Assembly: GCF_012489685.1 (NCBI RefSeq)
Contig: NC_080042.1
Span: 82,646,983 to 82,710,982, forward strand
DNA: 64,000 bases
Reading direction: 5' to 3'
Origin: Lotus japonicus
Lineage: Eukaryota > Streptophyta > Magnoliopsida > Fabales > Fabaceae
The position numbers were made by a program, and so were the translations under genes. Of the stretch, positions 36,795-46,722 are shown one piece after another (position 1 is the first letter of the stretch; each line of letters opens with the position of its first letter). Below the pieces are notes generated by a model that was not told the DNA's origin, ran no database searches, and saw only the letters and a list, made by a program, of their open reading frames with translations.

Positions 36795-37460
36795 TTTTGA
36801 AGAAAAGGAAAAGGAGGGCGGAACCTCCAAGCTTTATTAAGAGACCTCACTTATGGCGGAGGAAAACCGTGGTTACAACCAGACAAGAGGGATTTACACA
36901 GAGAAAAACAAAACAATATCCTAAGTATCAAAAAACAAACAAAATACAAAAAAGCAAACACAAACGAACAAATTAAACAAGTCTTAAACATAAACAATAC
37001 CCATTTTCTCTAACCTAATCAAACCTTTTATAAGCCTAAGGAGATGTTCCACATTGGTAAATAACAAGTTGGTTCCACTAGCACCACTACGAGCCAAAGC
37101 ATTTGCATCCTAGTTCCCCTCTCAAAAAATATGATGAATAGAATTATCCATAACATCCAATAACTCCTTAAGGGATTCCCAAAAGTCCCAAAGATACCAA
37201 AGTTTGCAAGAAGGAGACCGAATCCAGCTAACAACAACATTAGAATCACATTCAATGTCGATACCAGCATACCCCAATTGCTTACACACAAGTAAGCCTT
37301 CAAGAATAGCGACTAACTCAACTTCATTATTCAAGCAACTGCCAAAAAAAATTGCCCTTGCTGCATTTCCAGGATTGCCAAGATTACTCCCATCCAAATT
37401 AAGCTTAAATTTTTCATGCCCCGTTTTAAGCCATCTTACCTGACGTTGCCCTTGCTGCAT
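36795..37460 (-). mobile_element. LINE 3' fragment with broken RNase H domain
   Basis: The minus-strand frame 37460-37122 carries KFKLNLDGSNLGNPGNA and then NNEVELVAILEGLLVCKQLG, IECDSN and DNSIHHIF, the order of an RNase H-like domain (Asp in LDGS, Glu in ELVAILEGL, Asp in ECDSN). About 20 residues between GNA and SCLNN are missing. After HHIF the frame is disrupted: an extra T breaks it, and the expected REGNQDANALA continues in another frame with a stop in place of Q. A UTR and a short A tail follow to about 36795. It is a dead copy. Confidence 0.75.
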
Positions 37461-39780
37461 CAGACAAAAATAAGATAAGCTAATAAGTAGTAGTAGAAAG
37501 AAGACAGTGAAGTAATGGGAATTACTTTTTCCCAGACTTGTGTAGTTTCTGTCTGTTGGGCTGATTCCCCCAATATTATAAAAAAATAAAATAAGAAGAC
37601 AGTGAAGTATAAAAACTCCCCTTTATTTTCCCCCAATTTCAGGGTCACTACACTAAATGGTACGTAAGAGATATCAAATAGAGGCAGACATTCAATAAAC
37701 CTTGTTTTGAAATACCTGTATTGATACGCCTGAGTCCACATTGCCTTTTGCTGTGACATGGGCCCGTTTTTTTTCCTTATCTAACCCCTGAGCCAAATTC
37801 TTGCACCCTTTCTCCAACAGCTCCTTGCCTGATATGGTAACAAAAAAATTGAATGCATATTACTTATCTGAGAAGGCACCCTTTTGCCACTAATGGATGA
37901 ATGAACTCAATGAAGTGGAACAGACAACATAGCCAACCGTCCTGATGAAACAAATAACATCATAAAGCTGTATTTTTTTAGAAGGCTCAGATGTAACTGT
38001 CTTTGAGGATGCAAACCTTCAACCACCAATGATATACATATTTCTCATACTATTATAAGATAGGAAATAAATGATGCTTTCTTCATGGCAGAGATGTCAA
38101 CATGCGGAATTCAAATTTGTAAACAACATGGAATCAATTTGGTTACACAAATTCTAATTGAAGCCATTATCATATAACTAATTGCTAATATAATTATTTT
38201 TTCCATAACTTGAATAGAATCAACCTATACGAGGTACCTTCTGGTTGCTTCATCCCCGCAATTCAAGCGCTTTGGCATGAGGATATTTTGATAAGCTTGA
38301 TGGATGGCAGAGTCTCTGATGTAAACAACTGTCAATAAATGGGGAACTTTTTAAAATGGAGAATCCCATGCCTCTTAGGAGTCTAGGAAGGGAAAATGTT
38401 CCTAAAATATCATGCATGGCAGATTTTGTGAGAAATACAATTATTATTTCAAACTTCATAATATAGCAGTAATGTGACAAATATATGTTTCTTCTTTTAT
38501 TTGCAAGTTATAAAGCTATAGCAAGTTCTGACTTCATTATTTCATAATTCATTACCTTCCGTGTATTGAAAGGAAAGAAGGCACTCTTAAGCATGAAAAG
38601 AAAAAGAAAAAGAACAGTATGGCTTTTAAAGAGCACAAAAACATATATTTGCAGTTACACGTAAATAGATAAAAGCTATCATTTTCCCCAAAAGTGTAGT
38701 AGGAAGGATACAATACATGCATCAAATTAAAGAATATGGAGAGCTTCATTGCACATGTATACACAACTAAGATGAAAAAACGGCCCTTCTAATACCACTA
38801 GATTACTTCATGGAAGGATGTAGCTCAATCTCAATCAGATTATATAATTACTTGCTGGAGACAAAAACGATGTAACCTCACTTTTAAGAGCAGCAGTTGT
38901 TGTACCTCATTGTGCTGGATCTACAGAAAGTAGGGTCCCCGTAAGCTTAACAGCATCAGAAACGCATAGCCTATAGTGGTCTTCAAAATTCCAATATGTG
39001 TAAATTGACAAAATTGGTAAAACATTGTATCCATGAATGGCCTTCCAAGTAAATAATCAACTATTGAGAATGTTTCATTCAAGTCAAATAAATCAAAATT
39101 TCTCATCAGCTCCTGTTCAAAGTTGATCTCAGATCCCTCACCAGGGGCAGCTAGCTTTTTCACCAAGCCAAATAACCATAACATATCTGAAAGTCAAAAA
39201 CCAGCTCATTTACTCACTTTCTTCAGATTCGGTTGCATCAGTTTCCATTGAAATTTCTCAATAAAGTAATTAACAGTAATATTAGAGAAAAAAACGTGAG
39301 CAAGAAGTTTCAGTATCTCAATTGCAGTTTCAGTATCTCAATTGCTTACATAATCCAGCTTTAATCTATATAGTGAAAAATAGGAAACACGAATATTTCA
39401 AGACTATTGCAGAACCGTATCATTCTTTATTACTAAAAAGATTGATGTTCTGCAAAGAGATCTATTGTAGGATAATTGTACCTGATGATGGTAAACAAAA
39501 ATCTTTGCTATGGCTGCACAGTTCAATGACATGACCATCTTTTTTTTATACAAAATAACGTGAGCATCTGCCCACATAATAATCTGCAAAAACAAGATGA
39601 AGATCACTAAATAACAATTAATCTGCACATTTTGTTTTGTTAAAAGATATGCAAATGTTCAATATAAAGAAAATCAGAAACAAATGACTTTTCCGTATTG
39701 TACCCTTTGAATCAAACCACCAAACAAGCCAACGAAAACAGTATTTTGCAAATAGATAACACTAGTATTCTGCAAAGAGA
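37461..39780. other. Spacer downstream of the CNL gene
   Basis: Lies on the 3' side of the minus-strand CNL gene and could include a long spliced 3' UTR. A minus-strand frame of 87 codons at 38921-39184 is not recognisable. A 50 bp stretch at 39446-39497 resembles the end of the CNL coding region at 39767-39818 (both contain CTGCAAAGAGATC and CCTGATGATG). Confidence 0.45.
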
Positions 39781-42708
39781 TCATTCTAATGTTGGATAAC
39801 CATTACCTGATGATGTTGGATAATCTTGGAGATTTGGATAAGTATCCAGTGCCAGAGACGTGAGCGAGTCGTCGCACATGATTATAGTTATTTCCCGCAT
39901 GGCAGGAGCCCTCGGGAGAGAACAGGCAAGTTGCTTACAATCTTGTATCCTAAGTTTTTCAAGAGCAGGGAGGTCACTTGGCAAATCTCCCTTCAATTTT
40001 GGACAATTTACTATTCTCAGACGCTTAAGCTTAGGAAAAGCACGTGGCTGCTCAGAACAACTCCACACCTCCCAACAAGGCATATCTTCAAATGTAAGAG
40101 ATTTAAGTGAGGGAAAGGGTACTACTGTCAACAAAGAGCAGCCATCATTATTAGTAGTATCATTGTTGAAAAAACTAGTATCAATAGTTTCCAACATCTT
40201 CCAATTAGAAATACTCAGGTGCTTGAGAGATGGGAGATGTCCAAGTGAAGGGAGCGTAAAACAGTTCTTGCAATCAGACACCTTTATGCTAGTCATATTG
40301 TGGAAGGCCGGCCTTCCAACCCAATCCGGATATCTGGTACCCCTGTATCCTATTATGAATAAGGATTCAAGGTCTTGGTGAGGCTCTAACTTGCAAAGTA
40401 TATCCAATTCTGTATTGGAATCCTTACAATCCTCAACATCTAAAGACCACTTCAATACTAAATCCTGAATGTGCTTCTTATCCATCATTCTTGCCTCCAA
40501 CGCTTCACTACCATTCTCAACATTCTCCAGTTTCTCAATTGTAAGTGATCCACCAAGATTTGAAAGCCCTCCCAGTTCCTTGATCTTGATCTCTTCATGC
40601 TTGCCCACAATGAAGTAAGGTAAATGACGCAACTGCTTTAATTTGCCCATTCCTTTCGGCATCTCCTCTATATCAGTTCCAGCAATACCAAGATAGTGCA
40701 AGTTCACAAGATTTTGCATCCCACCAGGTAGCATAGTCAGACTACAACAAAATTCCAGCTTCAATGTTTGCAGATTGTACAAATTACACAATGACTCCGG
40801 CAATGACTCTATTTCTGTCCTGGAGAGATCCAAATAACGCAAATGGACCATTCTATTGATAGAATCAGGCAATGTATAGAAGTTTTCAAAGTCACAAAAT
40901 GATAAAACTCTCAAACACTCAAGACTCAACACCTTAGTATATGGTACCTTCTTACTCTCATCAGAAGAATATTGCTTCATTCCCAAAAAAGTTCTTAGGA
41001 ATTTAGAACTATCTAAGACTCCAAAAGTCTCCGGGTTGGGACTACTGAAATTGATGAATGACAAATGACGAGTTTTGCTGTCAATCTTAGTTTCTTCCCC
41101 AAGATCATCTGATCTAAAGTAGAATTCCCCGCCAATAAAGGTTGCCAAATCATGCATGAGATCATGCATCCCAAAATAGTATTCTTTCTTCCATGGATTA
41201 CTCGAGCTTTGAAGAAATGAGCTTGAAACTAAATAATTAAAACACTCATCGCCAACATCTTCTAAAGTCTTTCCTTTTTTGGGTGGTGGTAAAAGATCTT
41301 CCGCCATCCACAACAATATCACATCATTTTTTAAAAATTCATAATCTTTGGGATACAATGAACAATAAACAAAGCAACGTTTCCAATAAGAAGGGAGATA
41401 ATGATAACTGATTCTCAATGATGGAATAATGTTGCTTTCACTGTGAGATAATTCCCAAATGTCACAATTCAATACATCATTCCAATCCTTAATGTCACGC
41501 TTTCTTCTCAATAAACCTCCAAGTGATTGTGCAGCCAAAGGCAGCCCCTTACACTTCTTAACAATCTCCAACCCAATTTTCTCTAGAGCTCTTGTATTCT
41601 CACCTGATCCTGGGGGAAGACGTGCATGGTTTGCAAACACAGACCAGCAATCTTGATTTGATAGTTGGCTTAAATGGAAAGTTTGATTAGTTTTGACTAC
41701 TGAAGCAACCTCATCACTACGAGTCGTGATAAGAATTTTGCTTCCCCTCATCCCATGTTGGAAAGGTTTTCTAAGTTGATTCCACCTATCATAATCTTCA
41801 TTCCAAACATCGTCCAAAATAATGAAGAATTTTTTCCCCCTTAGAATTTGCACCAAATTTTCTTGAAGTGAATTGAAATCATTGATTTGACAAGCTTGTT
41901 TAGTAAATGCCTCTGTTAAAGTTTTTGTAATCATAACGATATCAAATGGTTCAGAGACGCAAACCCATGCTTTGAGTTCAAATTTGAATTTTTTATTCAA
42001 ATCTTCATCATTGTATATCATTTGGGCTAGAGTGGTCTTTCCGACTCCACCCATGCCCACAATAGGGATCACAGATACTTTTTCACCGTCATTATTATTA
42101 TTATTATTATTATTATCATCTGACCATAACTTGATTATGGCCTTCTTGTCTTCGTCCCTACCATATATTTTCCCATCTGGCACAGATGTTGTGGGAACTC
42201 TAGATGAGGAATTATCCATTGCAATCTCTTTGAGATCAAGCCTCTCTTTTAGTTCTAAGATATGCTCTAGCTTGGCAACTATTTCTTCCAATCTAGTAGC
42301 TATCTTACTCCGATCTTGTGTATTGAAAAGGCAAGATCTAGTATCCATCCTCCGATGTTGTGCATTGAAACAGCAAGAGAGCAATTTAGAAGTAGTTACC
42401 TTCTTTTCAGTTGCAGCAGCAGCAGCAACAGCAGCTTTGGTAGAAACTTGATCCAACAAGTCATCAGCCATGTAGACGACATGTTTGAGTTCACTGAGCC
42501 AGTCTTTGACATCAGAGTCTGTGATCTGTCTCTTCTCAGCATCATTCAGCACAAATCTGACCACTGTGAGAGTAGCCTTCATCCTGTCAAGTAAGGGGCC
42601 AAGCTTCTTCCCTCGGATGAAGTTGACGACCTCACGTGAAGCAAGCTTGTCGAAAACAACATTAAAGAGAGCACCGAGGGCAGCTCCAGCCACCATTAGT
42701 TCTGCCAT
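39781..42708 (-). CDS. CNL-type disease resistance protein, RPP13-like, C-terminally short
   Basis: The start is placed at MAELMVAGAALGALF (42708); an upstream in-frame Met at 42810 would add 34 unlikely residues. This gives 975 residues in one exon. Order: coiled-coil domain 1-180 with the ADDLLDQ motif near 81; P-loop GMGGVGKTT (about 218-226); kinase-2 FFIILDDVW (294-302); RNBS-B GSKILITTR; GLPLA (about 388); RNBS-D CFVYCSLYPKDYEF; MHD as MHDLMHD (514-520); then LRRs from about 590 onward. All nucleotide-binding motifs are intact. It is an intracellular immune receptor that should recognise a pathogen effector; the ligand is unknown. A run of nine Asn before the P-loop comes from an ATT microsatellite. 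The LRR stops soon after DTYPNLQ, while relatives run to about 1200 residues. Either a further exon after a possible donor at CATCAG/GTAATG is missed, or the gene is truncated. Confidence 0.88.
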   Translation of the reverse strand: MAELMVAGAALGALFNVVFDKLASREVVNFIRGKKLGPLLDRMKATLTVVRFVLNDAEKRQITDSDVKDWLSELKHVVYMADDLLDQVSTKAAVAAAAATEKKVTTSKLLSCCFNAQHRRMDTRSCLFNTQDRSKIATRLEEIVAKLEHILELKERLDLKEIAMDNSSSRVPTTSVPDGKIYGRDEDKKAIIKLWSDDNNNNNNNNDGEKVSVIPIVGMGGVGKTTLAQMIYNDEDLNKKFKFELKAWVCVSEPFDIVMITKTLTEAFTKQACQINDFNSLQENLVQILRGKKFFIILDDVWNEDYDRWNQLRKPFQHGMRGSKILITTRSDEVASVVKTNQTFHLSQLSNQDCWSVFANHARLPPGSGENTRALEKIGLEIVKKCKGLPLAAQSLGGLLRRKRDIKDWNDVLNCDIWELSHSESNIIPSLRISYHYLPSYWKRCFVYCSLYPKDYEFLKNDVILLWMAEDLLPPPKKGKTLEDVGDECFNYLVSSSFLQSSSNPWKKEYYFGMHDLMHDLATFIGGEFYFRSDDLGEETKIDSKTRHLSFINFSSPNPETFGVLDSSKFLRTFLGMKQYSSDESKKVPYTKVLSLECLRVLSFCDFENFYTLPDSINRMVHLRYLDLSRTEIESLPESLCNLYNLQTLKLEFCCSLTMLPGGMQNLVNLHYLGIAGTDIEEMPKGMGKLKQLRHLPYFIVGKHEEIKIKELGGLSNLGGSLTIEKLENVENGSEALEARMMDKKHIQDLVLKWSLDVEDCKDSNTELDILCKLEPHQDLESLFIIGYRGTRYPDWVGRPAFHNMTSIKVSDCKNCFTLPSLGHLPSLKHLSISNWKMLETIDTSFFNNDTTNNDGCSLLTVVPFPSLKSLTFEDMPCWEVWSCSEQPRAFPKLKRLRIVNCPKLKGDLPSDLPALEKLRIQDCKQLACSLPRAPAMREITIIMCDDSLTSLALDTYPNLQDYPTSSGNGYPTLE

Positions 42709-42810
42709 GATCACAGGATCGAGCAAGTGACGACAAATAATCAGACAAGAGTGAGTTAACGAAAGGAAACGAATTGCAGTTTGCAGTTTGTGTTTGTGCT
42801 CTGAATTCAC

Positions 42811-43214
42811 GTTATCAACTCTCTACTTATCCACAAAGTGCATGTGGTGGTCTTAATTTCTATATTTTTTATTTTTATTATTAATATTATTGGGCACACG
42901 TTTATTTTTTTCCTGAATTATTAGGATGACTTCAAGTCTACGCACAGTTTACGAGACAAGTTGAGGAGACATGGCACATGCATCATCAGTTTTTCTTTTT
43001 CGTGGAAAATTATTGAGATCATGTCATGGCACATAGCATGCGTCCAACTACCATCTTTTTTTTTCATGTAAATATCAAAATGTGGGAAGAGTAATACATG
43101 GTTCTCAGCTTCTCACACATTTAATGATTATAATGGAAGAAAATGACAAACCGCGTTTCAAATTAATGTCTTTTGGCCCCCCTTGGCATGAGGTAGGTTG
43201 TTTCCCTTTGTAAT
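42811..43214. other. Promoter region of the CNL gene
   Basis: AT-rich spacer directly upstream of the minus-strand CNL gene. No clear TATA box was singled out. Confidence 0.4.
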
Positions 43215-43231
43215 TTCTTCTGTCATTTATT
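43215..43231. repeat. Target-site duplication of the LINE copy (3' side)
   Basis: TTCTTCTGTCATTTATT, identical to 44850-44866 on the other side of the element. Confidence 0.85.
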
Positions 43232-44849
43232 TTTTTTTGAAAATAAAGGACTGTATATTATTATCCACAAAAAACACCCATAAGGACAAACCCTTATGGA
43301 GCAAGGAAAAGCCCAATAAAAAGCGAGGCACCCCGACAAGCATACAAAAACCCCAAAAAGCCGAAAAACCCCCATCCAAGACAAAAGCAAGGACACCCTA
43401 GGACTAACCAACAACACCTGAGAGACACAAACAAAAAATCAAGTTTTGAAGTGTTCTTCATAAACCTTCTCCAACCCTCGAATAGCTTCAAAATCGCTTC
43501 CCTCAAACTCTAACCCCAAGACTTTTCCAACAAGCCACGTCTTTTTCGACCGCGAGAAGTAACGCCCACCACTACCATGATCCGCACCCGACAACGACAA
43601 GGGAGAAGAAGAGAGAGCTACCTCAAGATCACCCCGACCCTCCTCACACGCCGAGGGCCGAGCACAGTTCCTCCGGCAAGCAGGGGGATCCTTTTTAGGA
43701 CGCCCGCGCCGGCGTGATCGAAGATCAGGAACCACCACAGCAAGCCCCTCCTCAAACGCAGAATCAACGACCTCTGCTCCCCCAGCAACCAAACCCGGGG
43801 GGAGAGGAGGCACCGACAAAGACAGCGTCTGAAGCGAAAGATCAGGTTCTGACAAAGTCCTTGAACCCACACTCGCCGACAGAAGAGAGGGAGCAGCAAG
43901 CAAGTAGGAGTGAGGCCCATTACAAACTTGAATGATTCTGCTCCATATTCCATCCGAAGGACCATGGAGAAGAAGAGAAAAAAGACCATTCTCCCAAATC
44001 CCCTGCAAAGCTGCTCTTAAACCACCTCTGTACCAGCTCCCCTTCCTAACCGAAGCCAGAACCATACCATCTTGCCCACCAACATCTCCCCCTTTAGGAC
44101 CACATACATCACTGCTCAAGCCAAACCCTGAACCCAAAATCTCAGGAAAGAGAAACTGATCTGGAACTCTGTAAACCTCAGCACCCAAGCCTCCATAGCC
44201 ATCAAGCATCCTCTCCTCATCCTCAGAAAAAGAAGACAGGCAGCAAGCCTTCCTACGCCCCAGGACAACATCACGCCAGGAAAAGAGGGAAGGAAGAGAG
44301 TTACCTGTCTTACCTTGAAGCACCGCAGAAGGGGGCTGCTTCCCCTGTTCAGAAATCATTTGAAACCCCCCTCCAGAAACGCACAAACCAGAAACAACTG
44401 CCCGAGGAAACTTGGCCATGGAAACCGAAAGAGGAACATTGCCCAATTTATACCCATCAAGCCCCTGAATCGCCTTCAACGCCTGCTCTCGAATCCCATA
44501 CCGAACAAAACCAAAGCGAAAAACCCTCCCCACCTTTCTTTGTCGCTGAACGAAGAGATTGACAACCTCACCGAACTTCGAACAGATATCGCGGAGCTGG
44601 AGATAGCCGATTTTCACCCCAATCCCATCGATGAAGACCGAGAAGCACTTCCTCCCTCTACCGTGCCTTCTGTCCGCTCCACCATCAGCTTCACCGTCTA
44701 GCTCTCCTCCTTCAGCCTCTCCGTCCACGTTGCCCTCGCCGTGAGCCGTCGTCAAGCCTTTCCGATTTGCCGCCGCCGCCCTCGAAGAACCTGGCCTAGG
44801 AACCCTAGCAGAGGAGTTCCAACGCATTCTTGTAAGAAAGGTCTACAAA
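43232..44849 (-). mobile_element. ORF1-only LINE (half-LINE) insertion
   Basis: Between two perfect 17 bp duplications lies a 1.6 kb unit read on the minus strand. It has a 5' leader of only about 22 bases, one intact ORF, a 3' UTR of about 200 bases, and a short A tail at the junction with the duplication. The endonuclease and reverse transcriptase ORF is missing altogether. The perfect duplications and open reading frame point to a fairly recent insertion, mobilised by another LINE. Confidence 0.8.
43439..44827 (-). CDS. LINE ORF1-type protein with RRM domain
   Basis: An open frame of 462 residues. The N-terminal 60 residues are Gly/Glu/Arg-rich. An RRM follows at about 61-143, with RNP2-like SVFIDGI and RNP1-like FRFGFVRY, and KVGRVFRFGF before it. 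The rest is low-complexity and ends GKVLGLEFEGSDFEAIRGLE. RRM-bearing ORF1 proteins of plant LINEs bind their own RNA. Because the frame coincides with a retroposed unit with target duplications, it is treated as a transposon gene, not a host splicing factor. Confidence 0.75.
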   Translation of the reverse strand: MRWNSSARVPRPGSSRAAAANRKGLTTAHGEGNVDGEAEGGELDGEADGGADRRHGRGRKCFSVFIDGIGVKIGYLQLRDICSKFGEVVNLFVQRQRKVGRVFRFGFVRYGIREQALKAIQGLDGYKLGNVPLSVSMAKFPRAVVSGLCVSGGGFQMISEQGKQPPSAVLQGKTGNSLPSLFSWRDVVLGRRKACCLSSFSEDEERMLDGYGGLGAEVYRVPDQFLFPEILGSGFGLSSDVCGPKGGDVGGQDGMVLASVRKGSWYRGGLRAALQGIWENGLFSLLLHGPSDGIWSRIIQVCNGPHSYLLAAPSLLSASVGSRTLSEPDLSLQTLSLSVPPLPPGLVAGGAEVVDSAFEEGLAVVVPDLRSRRRGRPKKDPPACRRNCARPSACEEGRGDLEVALSSSPLSLSGADHGSGGRYFSRSKKTWLVGKVLGLEFEGSDFEAIRGLEKVYEEHFKT

Positions 44850-44866
44850 TTCTTCTGTCATTTATT
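44850..44866. repeat. Target-site duplication of the LINE copy (5' side)
   Basis: TTCTTCTGTCATTTATT, the partner of 43215-43231. Confidence 0.85.
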
Positions 44867-45077
44867 AAAGAAAGTTCGTGGCAATTGTCTAAATGACCCT
44901 TGAAAAAAATTGGGTTAAATCACATTTTAATGAGGTGTTCTAATGATATTGTAACATGTGTTTTTATAAATTCCAACTCATTTCAATATTCTTTTATTTT
45001 ATATTTTCATAATACTCACTTTATTAAATAATCTATTTACATAGTAGACCAATCATTTAGAATAACTAGTGTAGTGG

Positions 45078-45094
45078 CCCGTGCCATGCACGGG
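45078..45094. other. Helitron 3' hairpin
   Basis: CCCGTGC-CAT-GCACGGG, 7 bp arms and a 3-base loop, close to the CTAG terminus. It marks the 3' stop signal for rolling-circle transposition. Confidence 0.85.
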
Positions 45095-45925
45095 AGATTT
45101 TTCACAAAAAAATTAAAATTATTTTTGAACTAATTATGATATATTTATAATGCTTACTTAGCTTCTACCTGGGACATAGCTAATCAATATATATTTAACC
45201 ATTTATTTTCAAACATCATATAAATATTACAGTTGCGAACAAAATATATTTCAGATCAGAACTTAGGTTATAACAAAATATCTTGAATACAGCATATGAC
45301 AACCATCTCATATCTAAGAGTGCTTACATCTAAACATAAGTTTTATCATGTCAATTATATTCCAAAAATTAAATAGCTATCTCTTTCATCAGCCACCATT
45401 CAAATCACATTTGCAAAAAAATCAACAATTATATCACATCTTTTTGAAGGATGTTGCCAGCATATAAACATATCCCAATTCCAAGCCGTGAGCAACCATG
45501 TCCTAAACACAAAAATAACAGTATAATCAACACTCTAAATGATCAATAATATACATTATAACTTTGTAGTTTAAAAATATAGACTACTAACCAACTTGAT
45601 GAATTTAATGCTTATTACATTCCTTCAAAATGATGAGAGGTCCTTGTGTGTAACAGGCTTTGTATTAGCTAGGAAATTGTGGCCTTCGTTAGCTTCCTTT
45701 TCCATGGTGCTTTTTGCATCTGATAGGAACTCCTATACCGGGTCTCTGACCATTCTATTCTATATTTGAATTTTAAAAAAAAATAAAATAAAATAATGCA
45801 TTATAATATAAAGAACAAATTAAAATTTCCAAGAATATAATATAATCAAGTTCATGAATATAATTTTTTTATGAAGTTCAAGAATATTTAGAAATATAGA
45901 AATTGGTGTTTACCTGATTAATCAA

Positions 45926-46125
45926 TTATAGAGTATCAAAAACCTCATTGTACACAACATTTTTGGTCGATTTAGACATCTTTCCTTCTTCATCTAAGCT
46001 TAAAATCTTCAAACCCTTCTTTGTTTTTACTCTAGACACAGCCACATATAGTTGGCCATGTGTAAAAACTGGTTTAGGAAGAAAGAGACCAACATTCGAT
46101 AAAGATTGCCCTTGGCTTTTATTTA
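45926..46125 (-). pseudogene. C-terminal remnant of Helitron Pif1-like helicase
   Basis: The frame reads NKSQGQSLSNVGLFLPKPVF, then THGQLYVAVSRVKTKKGLKI and a short tail to the stop. This is the last helicase motif region of plant RepHel proteins (LYVAVSRV is motif VI). The N-terminal helicase motifs and the Rep nuclease are absent, and upstream sequence changes directly to RPA-like exons. Confidence 0.85.
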
Positions 46126-46257
46126 GACACGTTTATTTTTCTAGAAATGATAACCATTAATTGAAAAAACCATTCCAAGGGAACAACCCCTCCCTTGTGA
46201 GGCAGAAAACACTTCAACAAAACAACAATGCAAATAGAAAGTAATACTAATTTTAGA

Positions 46258-46722
46258 TAGAAAGACAACAGACATGACAAAAGAGGAACCAAATTATCAG
46301 GCTTTATAACTGCAACAGTTTCACCCTGAATAATAATCTTAAACTGATGGGAAGTAGTCCGATGATCCCCAACATTATCAGCAACTGTGAAATTTCTGAG
46401 AGAGTAAACAGGACCCTCCCTAAGTATACGATCAAACTTCTTCACATACTTCTTCCTGACAGCAGCCTGGATTTGAGTACCCTGTACAAAGCAAAACCAA
46501 GACAAAGTTTTAAAAACAACAGACCACAAAATCTGGACTCAAAGTACAAAACACTGATAGTCATAAACATACAGCTTCATCAACCAGAATCATCTCAATG
46601 GCTGAAACTGGACTCCCTCTCTCAGTTGAGATCACATTCCACAGACGAACAACTCTAGCCAATATGCACCAATCCTCTTTGGAAGCATCAAGATCGCAAA
46701 CTCGGACATAGTTTCCTGCCAT
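46258..46722 (-). pseudogene. RPA70-like N-terminal exons of the Helitron
   Basis: Exon 1 (46722-46573) encodes MAGNYVRVCDLDASKEDWCI, then LARVVRLWNVISTERGSPVS and ends LVDEA before GTATGT. Exon 2 begins at 46481 with GTQIQAAVRKKYVKKFDRIL and goes on to FKIIIQGETVAVI, an OB-fold layout of replication protein A subunit 1. Plant Helitrons commonly carry such RPA-like genes, which bind single-stranded DNA. The later exons are missing. Confidence 0.75.

Noticed and set aside
38921..39184. Minus-strand 87-codon ORF downstream of the CNL gene
   Set aside because: No resemblance to LRRs or another family; may be part of a 3' UTR or chance.
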